Origin: CAZLPW01 sp964561495
GTDB lineage: Bacteria; Fidelibacterota; Marinisomatia; Marinisomatales; UBA1611
NCBI GenBank assembly: GCA_964561495.1
Contig: CAZLPW010000021.1
Span: 1 to 32,661 of the forward strand
Direction of reading: 5' to 3'
DNA: 32,661 nucleotides
Of the stretch, positions 1-8,295 are shown piece after piece; position 1 is the first letter of the stretch, and every line of letters begins with the position of its first letter. A model generated the notes under the pieces. That model had not been told where the DNA came from. It saw only the letters and a program-made list of their open reading frames with translations, and made no database searches. A program made the translations under genes and the position numbers.

Positions 1-1
1 A

Positions 2-78
2 AGCACTATCCAAATCAGTGTATTTTTTGGATCTAATGGTAAATTTTTAGGTATGAATAAAATGGACATATATAAAAT
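2..78 (+). other. out-of-frame upstream fragment of the wzt gene
   Basis: Read in frame 2, this stretch gives a segment ending GSNGKFLGMNKMDIYK, which matches the region just before the FDEIV..FIDTP segment of Wzt ATPases. The frame hits a stop at 89-91, while the continuation of the protein is in frame 1 from about 79. One extra A in the AAAA run at 74-77 would join the two parts. The first 30 bases do not read well as Wzt in any frame, so further damage is possible. Confidence 0.5.
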
Positions 79-918
79 TTTGATGAAATAGTTGATTTTT
101 CTGGAATAGAAAATTTTATAGATACTCCAATTAAACGTTTTTCTACAGGAATGACTGTTAGATTGGCTTTTTCTGTTGCCGCATTTTTAGAACCAGAAAT
201 TTTATTAATTGATGAAGTTCTTGCCGTTGGTGATGCTGAATTTCAGAAAAAGTGTCTTGGCAAAATGGATTCAATTGCTAATGAAGGGAGGACTGTATTA
301 TTTGTGACTCATGATATGGGTGCTATTGAATCTCTATGTGAAGATTGTTATCTAATTGAAAATGGAAAATTGAGATCTCAAGGTAAAGCTTCATATATAA
401 TTGATGAGTATTTAAATAGATTAAAAACAATTTCAAATGAAAAAGAAATAATTAATAGATTTGATAGAACTGGTGCACAATTAGCAAAGATTTCAAAATT
501 ATATATAATTGATGAGCAAGGAAAAAGAACTAACAATCTGATTTCTGGGCAATCATTTTGTTTCAAAATAGAGGTAATAAATATAGGATTAGAAAAGCTA
601 GAAAATTTCAATATAAATCTTGCTATATATAATAATCAAGGAAGATTTATTACTGAATTAAATAATAGAATAGTTAAAGGTAATTTTACGGTTATTGATA
701 ATTCAAATGCTAAGCTTTCATGTATTATAAAGAAAAACCCATTTATGCGGGGGGAATTTTTTGTAGAAACAGCACTATTTGTTAATGATATTTTTTGTGA
801 TAGAGTTCAAAATGCATTGTGCTTTAATGTTTTGGAAGGAGACTATTTTGGATCTGGAAATATGAGAGGGAATAAACGTCAAGGTATTTTTATAGATCAT
901 GAGTGGAAAATCTTATGA
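79..918 (+). CDS. wzt: Wzt-type polysaccharide ABC exporter ATPase, 3' part, 5' end frameshifted
   Basis: This is the C-terminal part of the ATPase subunit of an ABC exporter for O-antigen or capsule. Visible motifs are the ABC signature region (RFSTGMTVRLAFSVA), Walker B (ILLIDEVLAVGD) and the H-loop (VTHDMG). A C-terminal domain of about 150 residues follows, ending in a GDYFGSG...G.F..H.W pattern typical of the Wzt carbohydrate-binding domain. The Walker A region lies left of the window. The reading frame used here is open from position 79. Upstream, positions 2-76 read as the preceding stretch of the same protein (NGKFLGMNKMDIYK) in another frame, so one base appears missing around 74-78. 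The reading frame from 79 stays open to 918. It is either a disrupted gene or a sequence error. No Wzm permease is visible and would be expected further left. Confidence 0.75.
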   Translation, partial: FDEIVDFSGIENFIDTPIKRFSTGMTVRLAFSVAAFLEPEILLIDEVLAVGDAEFQKKCLGKMDSIANEGRTVLFVTHDMGAIESLCEDCYLIENGKLRSQGKASYIIDEYLNRLKTISNEKEIINRFDRTGAQLAKISKLYIIDEQGKRTNNLISGQSFCFKIEVINIGLEKLENFNINLAIYNNQGRFITELNNRIVKGNFTVIDNSNAKLSCIIKKNPFMRGEFFVETALFVNDIFCDRVQNALCFNVLEGDYFGSGNMRGNKRQGIFIDHEWKIL

Positions 919-924
919 AAGGAG
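919..924 (+). promoter_or_regulatory. Shine-Dalgarno sequence AAGGAG
   Basis: AAGGAG is one of the very few good ribosome-binding sites in this window. It sits directly after the wzt stop (916-918). The spacing of nine bases to ATT 934 supports initiation there. The spacing to the only nearby ATG (915-917) is impossible, because that ATG lies before it. Confidence 0.5.
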
Positions 925-933
925 AATAAAAAA

Positions 934-2094
934 ATTATTTTACACTTCGTATTTGTAGAGAAAGGTTATCCAAGAGCAAAAGGAATTGTTGGAGGGGCAG
1001 GCACATTTGTTCGAATCTACGCAAATGAATTAATAAAAAAAGGACACAGCGTTTCTGTTGTCTGTGGAAGTATGGATAAAACCAAACACCATTTTCTTGA
1101 TGGAGAAGTAGATGTATATCCAAACTATGAATATCATCCTATTTCCATTTTTATTAAAAAAATACCCTTTTTTAAGGTATTTGCTAATCTAGTTAGGTAT
1201 TTAGAAAATGGTTATAGAATTAGTAAAATTCTAAATCAAATAAATAAAAAAGAAAGAATAACTTCGGTTGAATTTTCAGAGGGTGGCAATTTCTGGAATG
1301 CATTAACAAAGCGTTATCATTATGTTACTCATTTGCATGGGTCATCATATATATTTAAAAAATTTGGATCTCAAAATATTAGTTTTTCGGATATAATTAG
1401 AAGAAAAGCAGAACTCTTTTTTATTATTAGGGCGAACCTAATTGTTGCTCCATCAAAAATGATGTCAGAATTTGTATCAAGCGAAACAAGAAATTTACGT
1501 TTACCTGTTGTTATCCCTTATCCAGTTGATAAGATTTTTTTTAGAAAAGATAAAATTGAAATTAAAAATATCAATAGAAGAATAAATATATTTTTTGCGG
1601 CTAGGAATGACCCTGTAAAAGGTGGCGATTTGTTAATTAAAGCTATTGAAAATTTACCTAATTCTATTAAAAATAAAATAAATGTAAACTTTTTTGGTTA
1701 TCAGCCGAAACAGCAAGATAGATCTAGCATTATAAATTTTCATAAATTTATTTCTCATAGTAACTTAATCAAAGAGTATATCAAGACAGATATTTGCGTG
1801 ATTCCATCCATTTTTGATAATTCCCCCTACACTGCTCATGAAGCTATGGCACTAGGTAAAATATTAGTAGTTAGTGATGCAGGTGGAATCCCCGAAATTA
1901 TAGGAAATCCAGAATGTGGTTATATTTTCAAATCGGGAAACATAATTGATTTACATCTAAAAATCATTGATGCAATTGATTTAATTTTAAGTGGCAAATC
2001 AGGAATAATGAGCCAAAATGCAAAAAAGAGAAAAGCTAAATTTGGAAAATCAGAGCATAATATTAACCAGAGACTATCGTTATTAAAATTATGA
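934..2094 (+). CDS. GT4-type glycosyltransferase without a canonical start codon
   Basis: A GT-B fold, family-4-like glycosyltransferase probably adding one sugar to the growing glycan on the cytoplasmic membrane. The first ATG in frame is at 1072, but the frame is open upstream and encodes a clear GT4 N-terminus: ILHFVFVEKG, then a glycine-rich GGAGTFVRIYANEL loop. The gene must therefore begin near 919-937. An AAGGAG sequence at 919-924 lies nine bases before ATT 934, the start chosen here, giving about 386 residues. The C-terminal half has the donor-site segment FDNSPYTAHEAMALGK, an EX7E motif with D at the first position, then SDAGGIPE. It starts just after the wzt stop and overlaps the following methyltransferase by four bases. 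Family call is firm; the start is uncertain. Confidence 0.75.
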   Translation: MILHFVFVEKGYPRAKGIVGGAGTFVRIYANELIKKGHSVSVVCGSMDKTKHHFLDGEVDVYPNYEYHPISIFIKKIPFFKVFANLVRYLENGYRISKILNQINKKERITSVEFSEGGNFWNALTKRYHYVTHLHGSSYIFKKFGSQNISFSDIIRRKAELFFIIRANLIVAPSKMMSEFVSSETRNLRLPVVIPYPVDKIFFRKDKIEIKNINRRINIFFAARNDPVKGGDLLIKAIENLPNSIKNKINVNFFGYQPKQQDRSSIINFHKFISHSNLIKEYIKTDICVIPSIFDNSPYTAHEAMALGKILVVSDAGGIPEIIGNPECGYIFKSGNIIDLHLKIIDAIDLILSGKSGIMSQNAKKRKAKFGKSEHNINQRLSLLKL

Positions 2095-2669
2095 AAATAC
2101 TTGACCTAGGTTGTGGAAAAAATAAAGTAATTGGATCTGTCGGTTTAGATAAAGTTAAACTAGAATCTGTGGATATTGTTCATGATTTATTATCATTTCC
2201 ATATCCTTTAGAAAATGAATCCTATGACTTTATATATCTTAGGCACACGATTGAACATTTTGCAATAGAAAATATTGATCTTATTTTAAAAGAATGCTAC
2301 CGAATTCTAAAAAAGAATGGAAAAATTCAGATTAATGTTCCGCATGTATTTTCTTTAGCTGCATATACTGATTTAACACATAAATCATATTATACTTTTA
2401 ATAGCGGGAAATTTTGGGATAAGAATAATTCGATGTCTTATTATAGTAATATAAATGCTATCTGGACTTTGAAAAGTGTTAAGTGCTCAATAAAATGGTT
2501 TGATTGGAAAGGTAGGATAGTAAGTTATCTTGATATGTTTTTGTCAAAAATTATGGAGTATAGAATTAGTAACGCTCTAAATAGCAAGACTAAACCAAGC
2601 CTTGCAGATAGGATTGTTAAAAAGTACTCTTTCCAGCTGGTTGAAATTATATGGACTCTTCAAAAATAA
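2091..2669 (+). CDS. class I SAM-dependent methyltransferase
   Basis: A short (192-residue) class I methyltransferase. The SAM-binding motif I is at the very N-terminus (ILDLGCGKNK, residues 3-12), followed by an acidic residue after strand 2 (VDIVHDL), motif IV-like FDFIY-type segment (YDFIYLRHTIEHF) and post-II helix LKECYRILKKNGKI. This matches the Methyltransf_11/12 group commonly found in glycan clusters, where members methylate sugars or chain ends; the acceptor cannot be read from sequence. The start ATG overlaps the preceding GT stop (ATGA-type, four bases), implying translational coupling. A 91-base AT-rich spacer follows before the next gene. Confidence 0.8.
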   Translation: MKILDLGCGKNKVIGSVGLDKVKLESVDIVHDLLSFPYPLENESYDFIYLRHTIEHFAIENIDLILKECYRILKKNGKIQINVPHVFSLAAYTDLTHKSYYTFNSGKFWDKNNSMSYYSNINAIWTLKSVKCSIKWFDWKGRIVSYLDMFLSKIMEYRISNALNSKTKPSLADRIVKKYSFQLVEIIWTLQK

Positions 2670-2760
2670 TTTATATAAAATTATCAAAAATTATATAATA
2701 TGAAAAAACTGATAATAATTTTTAAATATTAAATTATTTTGATTGATATATAGCTTTATA

Positions 2761-3981
2761 ATGAAAAAAAAAATATCTTTTAGTTTATTATGTCGATGGG
2801 CTTTCCCATTAAGCCAAGGGGGCGTAGCGATGCATAATAAAAATTTAATTGAAACCCTTTTGGATTCTATGAATGTCAAAAAAGTCTCTCTGTTTCACAT
2901 TGAAAATAAAGCATATTTTGAATCGATAGGCGTTCCTTTTGATTCCATTAAGCAGCCAAAAAATATTCCATATTTTTTCCTCAAATTTCCAATAATTAAT
3001 AATTCATATAGATTTTTTATTGATAAATATATTTCTGATAAAATGAGTAATCTAATATTATTAAATAAACCAGATATAGTTGAGTTTATGGATATTAATA
3101 GTGAAGCTTTTTCTTTTTTAAAAAAAAACAATATTTTTTCAAATAATAATATCAAAGTTGTAATTAGATCTCATACGCCTTGGGGTTTATTGAGGCCATA
3201 TTTTAATAGAAGGGCAAATAATATAGTAGAGTCGTGGGGCGCTATTGAAAAAGAAAAATTTTGTTTTCATCAATGTAATGCGATAACCGTGCCAAGCAAC
3301 GATTTAAAAAGTAGTTTAATTGAGATTTATAATATTAAACCAGAAAAAATTGAAGTAATACCTAACATCGTTGATGTTAATATTTTTAAACCAAATAAAA
3401 GTATAGCTAAAGATAATAAAATATTTAATGTTCTTCATGTTGGACGTTTCGATGAGTCTAAAGGTGTAATAACCTTAATCAAAGCTTTCACATTATTGGC
3501 AAAAAAACATAAAAATATTATTTTAACAAATGTTGGAAAAATTGCCGAAAAGACAAAAATAAATTGTCAAAATATTTTAAAAAAAGAAAATTTAGCTGAC
3601 AAAGTTAAGTTTAAAAGATTTATTCCTTATGAAAAGTTATCTGATGAATATTCAAAATCAGATGTAGTAGTTGTACCATCTGAAGTTTATGAATCATTTT
3701 CATATACTGCAGCCCAAGGTATGGCATGTGAAAAAATTGTAATTGGATCTAATATAGGTGGTATACCTGAAACTTTAAAATTTGGAGAATTAGGCAAGAT
3801 GTTTAATCCAGGTGATATTATGGAATTAGCAAATTTGATTGAAGAAGTTTTAATCAATAAGAATAAGTACAAAATTAAAGAAAAAGATGCACGGAAACAT
3901 ATAATTGAAAATTTTTCAAGTGTAGCATTAAAAGAGAGGTATTTAAGATTTTATCAAAATTTAATAAATGTAAAAGATTAG
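2761..3981 (+). CDS. GT4-type glycosyltransferase
   Basis: A family-4 GT-B glycosyltransferase of 406 residues from ATG 2761; a TTG six codons upstream is in frame but adds nothing conserved. The N-terminal domain begins KKISFSLL and has the acceptor-side glycine loop SQGGVAMHNKNL. The C-terminal domain shows VLHVGRFDESKGV, typical of the donor-nucleotide entry to GT4 domain 2, and then VVVVPSEVYESFSYTAAQGMA...NIGGIPE. In the EX7E motif the second glutamate is replaced by glutamine (ESFSYTAAQ), a variant worth noting. The 3' end overlaps the start region of the next GT gene. Substrate unknown. Confidence 0.85.
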   Translation: MKKKISFSLLCRWAFPLSQGGVAMHNKNLIETLLDSMNVKKVSLFHIENKAYFESIGVPFDSIKQPKNIPYFFLKFPIINNSYRFFIDKYISDKMSNLILLNKPDIVEFMDINSEAFSFLKKNNIFSNNNIKVVIRSHTPWGLLRPYFNRRANNIVESWGAIEKEKFCFHQCNAITVPSNDLKSSLIEIYNIKPEKIEVIPNIVDVNIFKPNKSIAKDNKIFNVLHVGRFDESKGVITLIKAFTLLAKKHKNIILTNVGKIAEKTKINCQNILKKENLADKVKFKRFIPYEKLSDEYSKSDVVVVPSEVYESFSYTAAQGMACEKIVIGSNIGGIPETLKFGELGKMFNPGDIMELANLIEEVLINKNKYKIKEKDARKHIIENFSSVALKERYLRFYQNLINVKD

Positions 3982-3983
3982 TA

Positions 3984-5024
3984 ATTATTTCTCCTTTTCA
4001 ATTTATATATCGCCGAGGTATTGAGCGTTTTACTTATTCGCTTGCAAACCAATTAGCTAAAGATTTTGATATATGTGTATATATATATGCATGGTCATCT
4101 AAGAATAAAATATTTTGGGGAGATTGGCATGAAAATATAAGAATTAGAGAAACTCCATTCCCAAGATATTTCCAAAAATTTTGGGCAGTTATTTTTTATA
4201 GAATTTGGTTGTTTATTGATAATCCAACAAAAGTCATTATTAACTTTTTATATCATGGTGAGGAATATTTAAAAAAAAACTTAGATTATTTTTATGTTTT
4301 GCACTCTCCTGCGAATTTGATTCCATCAAGATACCAATATATAAAAAGAAAGGTTCCAAAATTTTTAAATCTAAAGTTAATAGCTGTATCAAAATTTGTT
4401 AAATCTGAGGCTCAAAAGTATATCCAAGAGTATCCAATAAAAGTAATATATAATGGTGTAGATATAGTAAAATTTTCAAAAAAAATTAAAAATGGGCCAA
4501 AAAATATCACTCAACTTATAACTCTATCTGCGCTAGAGGAAAGAAAAGGAATTCAATTTGTTATATTAGCTTTAAAAGAATTAAACGATCCTAGTATTAG
4601 ATATAATATCTATGGCGAAGGTGATTATAATACAGAATTAAGAAGAATGATTAAAATGACAAATCAACAAAAATTGATAAAAATATATCCGAGCATAAGT
4701 AATCCCGAGAAATATTTAACTGATTCAGATATATATATATTAATAAGTAGGGGAGAAGCTTTCCCGCTAGGTCCATTAGAGGCGATGTCATGTGGTTTAC
4801 CGATAATTGTATCTAATCATCAACCGTATAATGAGTTTGTCAATAAAAATGTTGGAATAAGAGTAAACAGTAAATCAATTTCAGAGATTACTAAGGCTAT
4901 AAAATATTTTATGGATTATAAAGCTCGAGAAAAATTTGGAACAAATGGAAGAAAAATGATTGAAAAGTCTTTTGATTGGAGCAGAGTTGGAAATGAGTAT
5001 CATAAAACTATTTTTAATGATTGA
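3984..5024 (+). CDS. GT4-type glycosyltransferase without a canonical start codon
   Basis: A GT-B, GT4-like glycosyltransferase. The first in-frame TTG is at 4209, but the frame is open for a long way upstream and encodes a typical N-terminus: VIISPFQFIYRRGIERFTYSLANQL, in parts, followed by a plausible domain 1. No ATG, GTG or TTG occurs in frame between the conserved start and 4209, so ATT 3984 (or 3987) is given provisionally, for about 346 residues. An ATG at 3968-3970 is one base out of frame: dropping the T at 3971 would give a normal MKRLVIISPF start. Domain 2 has LSALEERKG and the intact EX7E segment GEAFPLGPLEAMSCGLP. The gene abuts the previous one and overlaps the next by four bases (TTGA). 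Confidence 0.75.
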   Translation: MISPFQFIYRRGIERFTYSLANQLAKDFDICVYIYAWSSKNKIFWGDWHENIRIRETPFPRYFQKFWAVIFYRIWLFIDNPTKVIINFLYHGEEYLKKNLDYFYVLHSPANLIPSRYQYIKRKVPKFLNLKLIAVSKFVKSEAQKYIQEYPIKVIYNGVDIVKFSKKIKNGPKNITQLITLSALEERKGIQFVILALKELNDPSIRYNIYGEGDYNTELRRMIKMTNQQKLIKIYPSISNPEKYLTDSDIYILISRGEAFPLGPLEAMSCGLPIIVSNHQPYNEFVNKNVGIRVNSKSISEITKAIKYFMDYKAREKFGTNGRKMIEKSFDWSRVGNEYHKTIFND

Positions 5025-6163
5025 TTAAAACATTGACTAAAATTAAATATGATAAGAAACTGGGAATTTATTATAAACATGAAAAAGATTATAATTGGAT
5101 AATAAGACAACAAAATAAATATCTTAATAAAAATATTAAATTGAGTAAAAATTCAGTTTTTCAATGGAAAAAAGAACTGATTTATTTATTAAATAAACCA
5201 AACGTACCATTTATAAATATAAATCAAAATAAACTTCAACATGGTAGAGGTAATTTTTGTCAATCCTTAAATCTAAATAGCTTTAAATCCCATACTTGGG
5301 AAAAAATAGAGGATTGGAAAATTAAGATACTTTACCTAATTGATGAATATTTGCAAAATAATAATTTAATTAGATCAAAAAGAATTTCAGTCCAGTTTAT
5401 AGGAAGTCTGGGCTCATTTAGCCCAATATCATATAGTGATTTTGATTGTTTGATAATTTTGCCCTTAATGGAACAGTTAAGTGTAGAAGAAATATATGAA
5501 TTAAAAAAACTTTATAATTTTCTTAATTTTTCTGCACATACTTTTGATCCTCTTCAGCACCATGATATATTTGTTATTACTGAGGATGAATTAATAGCAG
5601 GCATTCCAGGGTTTTATCCATTAGAATTATTGAAAAATAAATGGGGTTATGGTAGAGATCATTTTTATTATCCCGAAAATATAAATAATAAAACCACATC
5701 AATAAATTTTATTAAGAATAATCAGTATTTTAGAAGATTAGATTATAATCAAGAATTACCAAAAAGTATTTACCATTTAAAGTATATTTTATCTTGTATT
5801 TATTTGATGCCTGCATATTTCTATAATGCTAAAAATGAAACATATTCTAAAAAGGAATCAATAGATAGAATTAAGAATATAAACTCTCATATAAAAATAC
5901 AATTTGACTGGCTATCAGAATTTAGAATTCAATGGCCAGTTAGTATTTACCCATTATTAAAGAGAAATATCCTCATGTATGGTTTTAACACTTTTTCATT
6001 AAATAATATGGTTCATAGTTATAGAAAAATAGATTATTTTTTCAAGAGGAATAGAAGTAAACATCCTTTTCTAAAGTACTCTTTTACGATAATAAGGAAA
6101 GCAAGAATAATTTCAGATTTGTTATTGGAATTAATAATTAAACAAGATGCTAAAAGAAGATAA
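5021..6163 (+). CDS. nucleotidyltransferase-fold protein, glycan cluster associated
   Basis: A protein of 380 residues with a Pol-beta-type nucleotidyltransferase signature in the middle: G128-S129, then S139-D140-F141-D142, followed by hydrophobic CLIIL. A possible third acidic residue is D182 in QHHDIFVI. This is the arrangement of the GS...DxD catalytic centre that transfers a nucleotide to a protein, RNA or small molecule. The first 100 and last 150 residues match nothing I recognise. It starts at TTG 5021, overlapping the upstream stop as TTGA; the frame is closed by a stop at 5018, so no longer form is possible. A second nucleotidyltransferase-like gene overlaps its 3' end. Sitting between GT genes, it could activate or modify a sugar or a glycan substituent, but the function is unknown. 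Confidence 0.6.
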   Translation: MIKTLTKIKYDKKLGIYYKHEKDYNWIIRQQNKYLNKNIKLSKNSVFQWKKELIYLLNKPNVPFININQNKLQHGRGNFCQSLNLNSFKSHTWEKIEDWKIKILYLIDEYLQNNNLIRSKRISVQFIGSLGSFSPISYSDFDCLIILPLMEQLSVEEIYELKKLYNFLNFSAHTFDPLQHHDIFVITEDELIAGIPGFYPLELLKNKWGYGRDHFYYPENINNKTTSINFIKNNQYFRRLDYNQELPKSIYHLKYILSCIYLMPAYFYNAKNETYSKKESIDRIKNINSHIKIQFDWLSEFRIQWPVSIYPLLKRNILMYGFNTFSLNNMVHSYRKIDYFFKRNRSKHPFLKYSFTIIRKARIISDLLLELIIKQDAKRR

Positions 6164-7139
6164 AAAATTAGATTATAATGCTGCCCGAATCGAATATTTA
6201 GATAGCTTAACAAAAAACCCTGGTGTCGTATCCGTAGTTGAATTTGGAGAAATTAAAGCTCCAGGTTTATCTGATATCGATTGGTTGATTATTATTGATG
6301 ATCAAAAGATAAAAGATTCAAGTTTTATTTTTTTGACCAATGAGATGAGCAATAATACAAAGAATGTCTTTCAACATAGACCAATTGTTTTTCCTGAAAA
6401 ATTAATAAATAACATATGTGAATTTTTTATACCAACTAAATATAAACTTCAATATGGAAAAGATTTTGACCTTCTGATAGATAAATCAATCAATCCCCAT
6501 TTTAGGGATATAACAGTTGGATATGAATTCTTTAAACGTCAAAAGAATTTGCTTCGGGAACCTATTTATCAAAAATTAACAAAAAAAAAACAAATATCAC
6601 TTTTTGTTTCTATTGCGAATCATAGAAATAATTCTATTTTTTCGGAAATCAAACAACTAATGTCTTATTATAGTGAGATAGAATTTTTAAGGAAAGATTA
6701 TTTTATTCAAAAAGTTGTAGATACTAGATTGTTAAATATTAGAGATCTCAGTATCAAAATTATTTCTCTAATTGAAAAATGTCTTGATGCTGAAATGAAA
6801 AAGAATTTTAAAAACCTATTAAACCTAAAAATAAAAAAAAGTAGAAGTGTTGATTATTCGAAAGATGTAGTCTTTAGTAATAGGAAATTGTTTTTAGTTA
6901 AGTCCTTAGGGCTTTTACCAATTCTTTATAAAATGAAATATAATAATTATAAAAAGGAATTGGATTATTTTCCTCTTAAATATAGTTTAGTAAAACAGTC
7001 TCGAGATATTTTACTTCAAATAGGATTAAAAGATGGCCTGATTGGTGATTTGGGTTTTAATAATTGGTTTCCTATTTCTATAATAGATAGACTTTATCAA
7101 ATGAAAATGAATTTAAAACCTAATTTTTTTAAAAAATAA
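6147..7139 (+). CDS. second nucleotidyltransferase-fold protein, divergent active site
   Basis: A 330-residue protein with a nucleotidyltransferase-like core near the N-terminus: VVEFGEIKAPGLSDIDWLII, where D43 and D45 form the DxD pair. The usual GS dipeptide reads GE (G34-E35). The segment FQHRPIVF aligns with QHHDIFVI of the preceding protein, but the putative third acid is absent, so it may be a weak or inactive partner. The rest is lysine-rich and mostly helical by appearance. Its ATG lies 17 bases inside the preceding gene, suggesting the two are translated together and perhaps work as a pair. Family assignment rests on the short motif only. Confidence 0.55.
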   Translation: MLKEDKKLDYNAARIEYLDSLTKNPGVVSVVEFGEIKAPGLSDIDWLIIIDDQKIKDSSFIFLTNEMSNNTKNVFQHRPIVFPEKLINNICEFFIPTKYKLQYGKDFDLLIDKSINPHFRDITVGYEFFKRQKNLLREPIYQKLTKKKQISLFVSIANHRNNSIFSEIKQLMSYYSEIEFLRKDYFIQKVVDTRLLNIRDLSIKIISLIEKCLDAEMKKNFKNLLNLKIKKSRSVDYSKDVVFSNRKLFLVKSLGLLPILYKMKYNNYKKELDYFPLKYSLVKQSRDILLQIGLKDGLIGDLGFNNWFPISIIDRLYQMKMNLKPNFFKK

Positions 7140-7140
7140 A

Positions 7141-8277
7141 ATGTTCTTAAACAAAATAAAACTAGCTTTAAGAGATAGATACTTTGACATTCCATTTTCA
7201 CACAGAATGAAAAATAAAATTATGAATTTAGTTTTTCAGGATCCATTGGAAATAGAAAAAAATAAAAATAGAACTCACAGAAATTTCTATGTTATGTCCA
7301 AAAACCCTATAATTATTTTTACTTCAGAAGAAGTAGATGAGTTACATTTTTTTTCAAAAATTATTAATAAAAATAGGGCTGCTACATTTTTTAAATTATT
7401 TCAATGGACATTGTTTGATTCACCTTGGGTTATTGATAAAGTTATTAGAGATTATCATATTTATAAGGAAAATTTTCCTAAACATAAAATCATTTTTCTA
7501 TTAAATACACATGAAGAATATTATTTGCTAAAATTAAAAGGAATCCCTTGCGAATTTATTAACCAGAATAGTTTAATCGATCCAAAACTTTTTTACCCAA
7601 TGAATATTCCCAAAAAATATAATTGTATTTATAATGGTAGGTTTGAATTATTAAAAAGGCATTATTTATTAGAAAAGTGTGAAAAAACTGGCCTTATTTC
7701 TGCACCTATTCTCCGAATGGATAATAAAAAAAAATTATATATAAAAAAATTAAAGAGTATAATACCAGCCACTGAAATTTTAAACTATAGTTCACCAAAA
7801 AAATTTATTGATTTTAATACAGATGAACCTATTCCACAGTTAAGTCCATTAAAAGTAAATGAATATTTAAATCTTAGTAAAGTAGGTTTAATACTAAGTC
7901 ATAAAGAAGGGGCCTGTTATGCAGCAGTAGAATATTTATTGGCAGGTTTGCCAGTGATTTCTTCAAGAAGTTTAGGTGGGCGAGATGTTTTTTTTGATGA
8001 AAGGTTTTGTCGAATTGTTCCTTCAAATAAATATGCCATCTCTAATGCAGCAAGGGAATTAATTAGGTTGGATATTGATCCAAATTTTATAAGATCAGAG
8101 GTGTTGAAAAAAATTAAGCCTCACATAGATCGTTTGAAGAATTTGATTTTACTTGTTTTGAATGAAGCGGGTGCTGGCTCAAATAACATAGAATCAATTT
8201 GGGAAAAAACTTATATAAATAAAATGCAAATATATGCTCAACCATTTCCAGATTCTTTCAATGATGCTATCAGTTAA
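7141..8277 (+). CDS. GT-B glycosyltransferase
   Basis: A 378-residue protein whose C-terminal half carries a GT4-like donor site: LSKVGLILSHKEGACYAAVEYLLAGLP, in parts, with the EX7E motif intact (EGACYAAVE), followed by SSRSLGG. The middle has YNCIYNGRFELLKRH, equivalent to the strand and loop that open domain 2 of GT4 enzymes. The N-terminal domain is divergent and not recognisable beyond a Rossmann-like pattern (PIIIFTSEEVDEL). The start ATG follows the previous stop by one base. A glycosyltransferase function in the same glycan pathway is likely; donor and acceptor unknown. Confidence 0.7.
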   Translation: MFLNKIKLALRDRYFDIPFSHRMKNKIMNLVFQDPLEIEKNKNRTHRNFYVMSKNPIIIFTSEEVDELHFFSKIINKNRAATFFKLFQWTLFDSPWVIDKVIRDYHIYKENFPKHKIIFLLNTHEEYYLLKLKGIPCEFINQNSLIDPKLFYPMNIPKKYNCIYNGRFELLKRHYLLEKCEKTGLISAPILRMDNKKKLYIKKLKSIIPATEILNYSSPKKFIDFNTDEPIPQLSPLKVNEYLNLSKVGLILSHKEGACYAAVEYLLAGLPVISSRSLGGRDVFFDERFCRIVPSNKYAISNAARELIRLDIDPNFIRSEVLKKIKPHIDRLKNLILLVLNEAGAGSNNIESIWEKTYINKMQIYAQPFPDSFNDAIS

Positions 8278-8295
8278 TATCTCAAATTTTAATTT

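Noticed and set aside
2671..2698. Two copies of the palindrome TTATATAA, possible terminator hairpin
   Set aside because: All A/T, imperfect pairing and no stable GC stem; expected by composition.
2700..2732. Ten-codon open frame (MKKLIIIFKY) before the GT gene at 2761
   Set aside because: Very short, no SD, and AT-rich DNA gives such frames by chance; at most a relic of a gene start.
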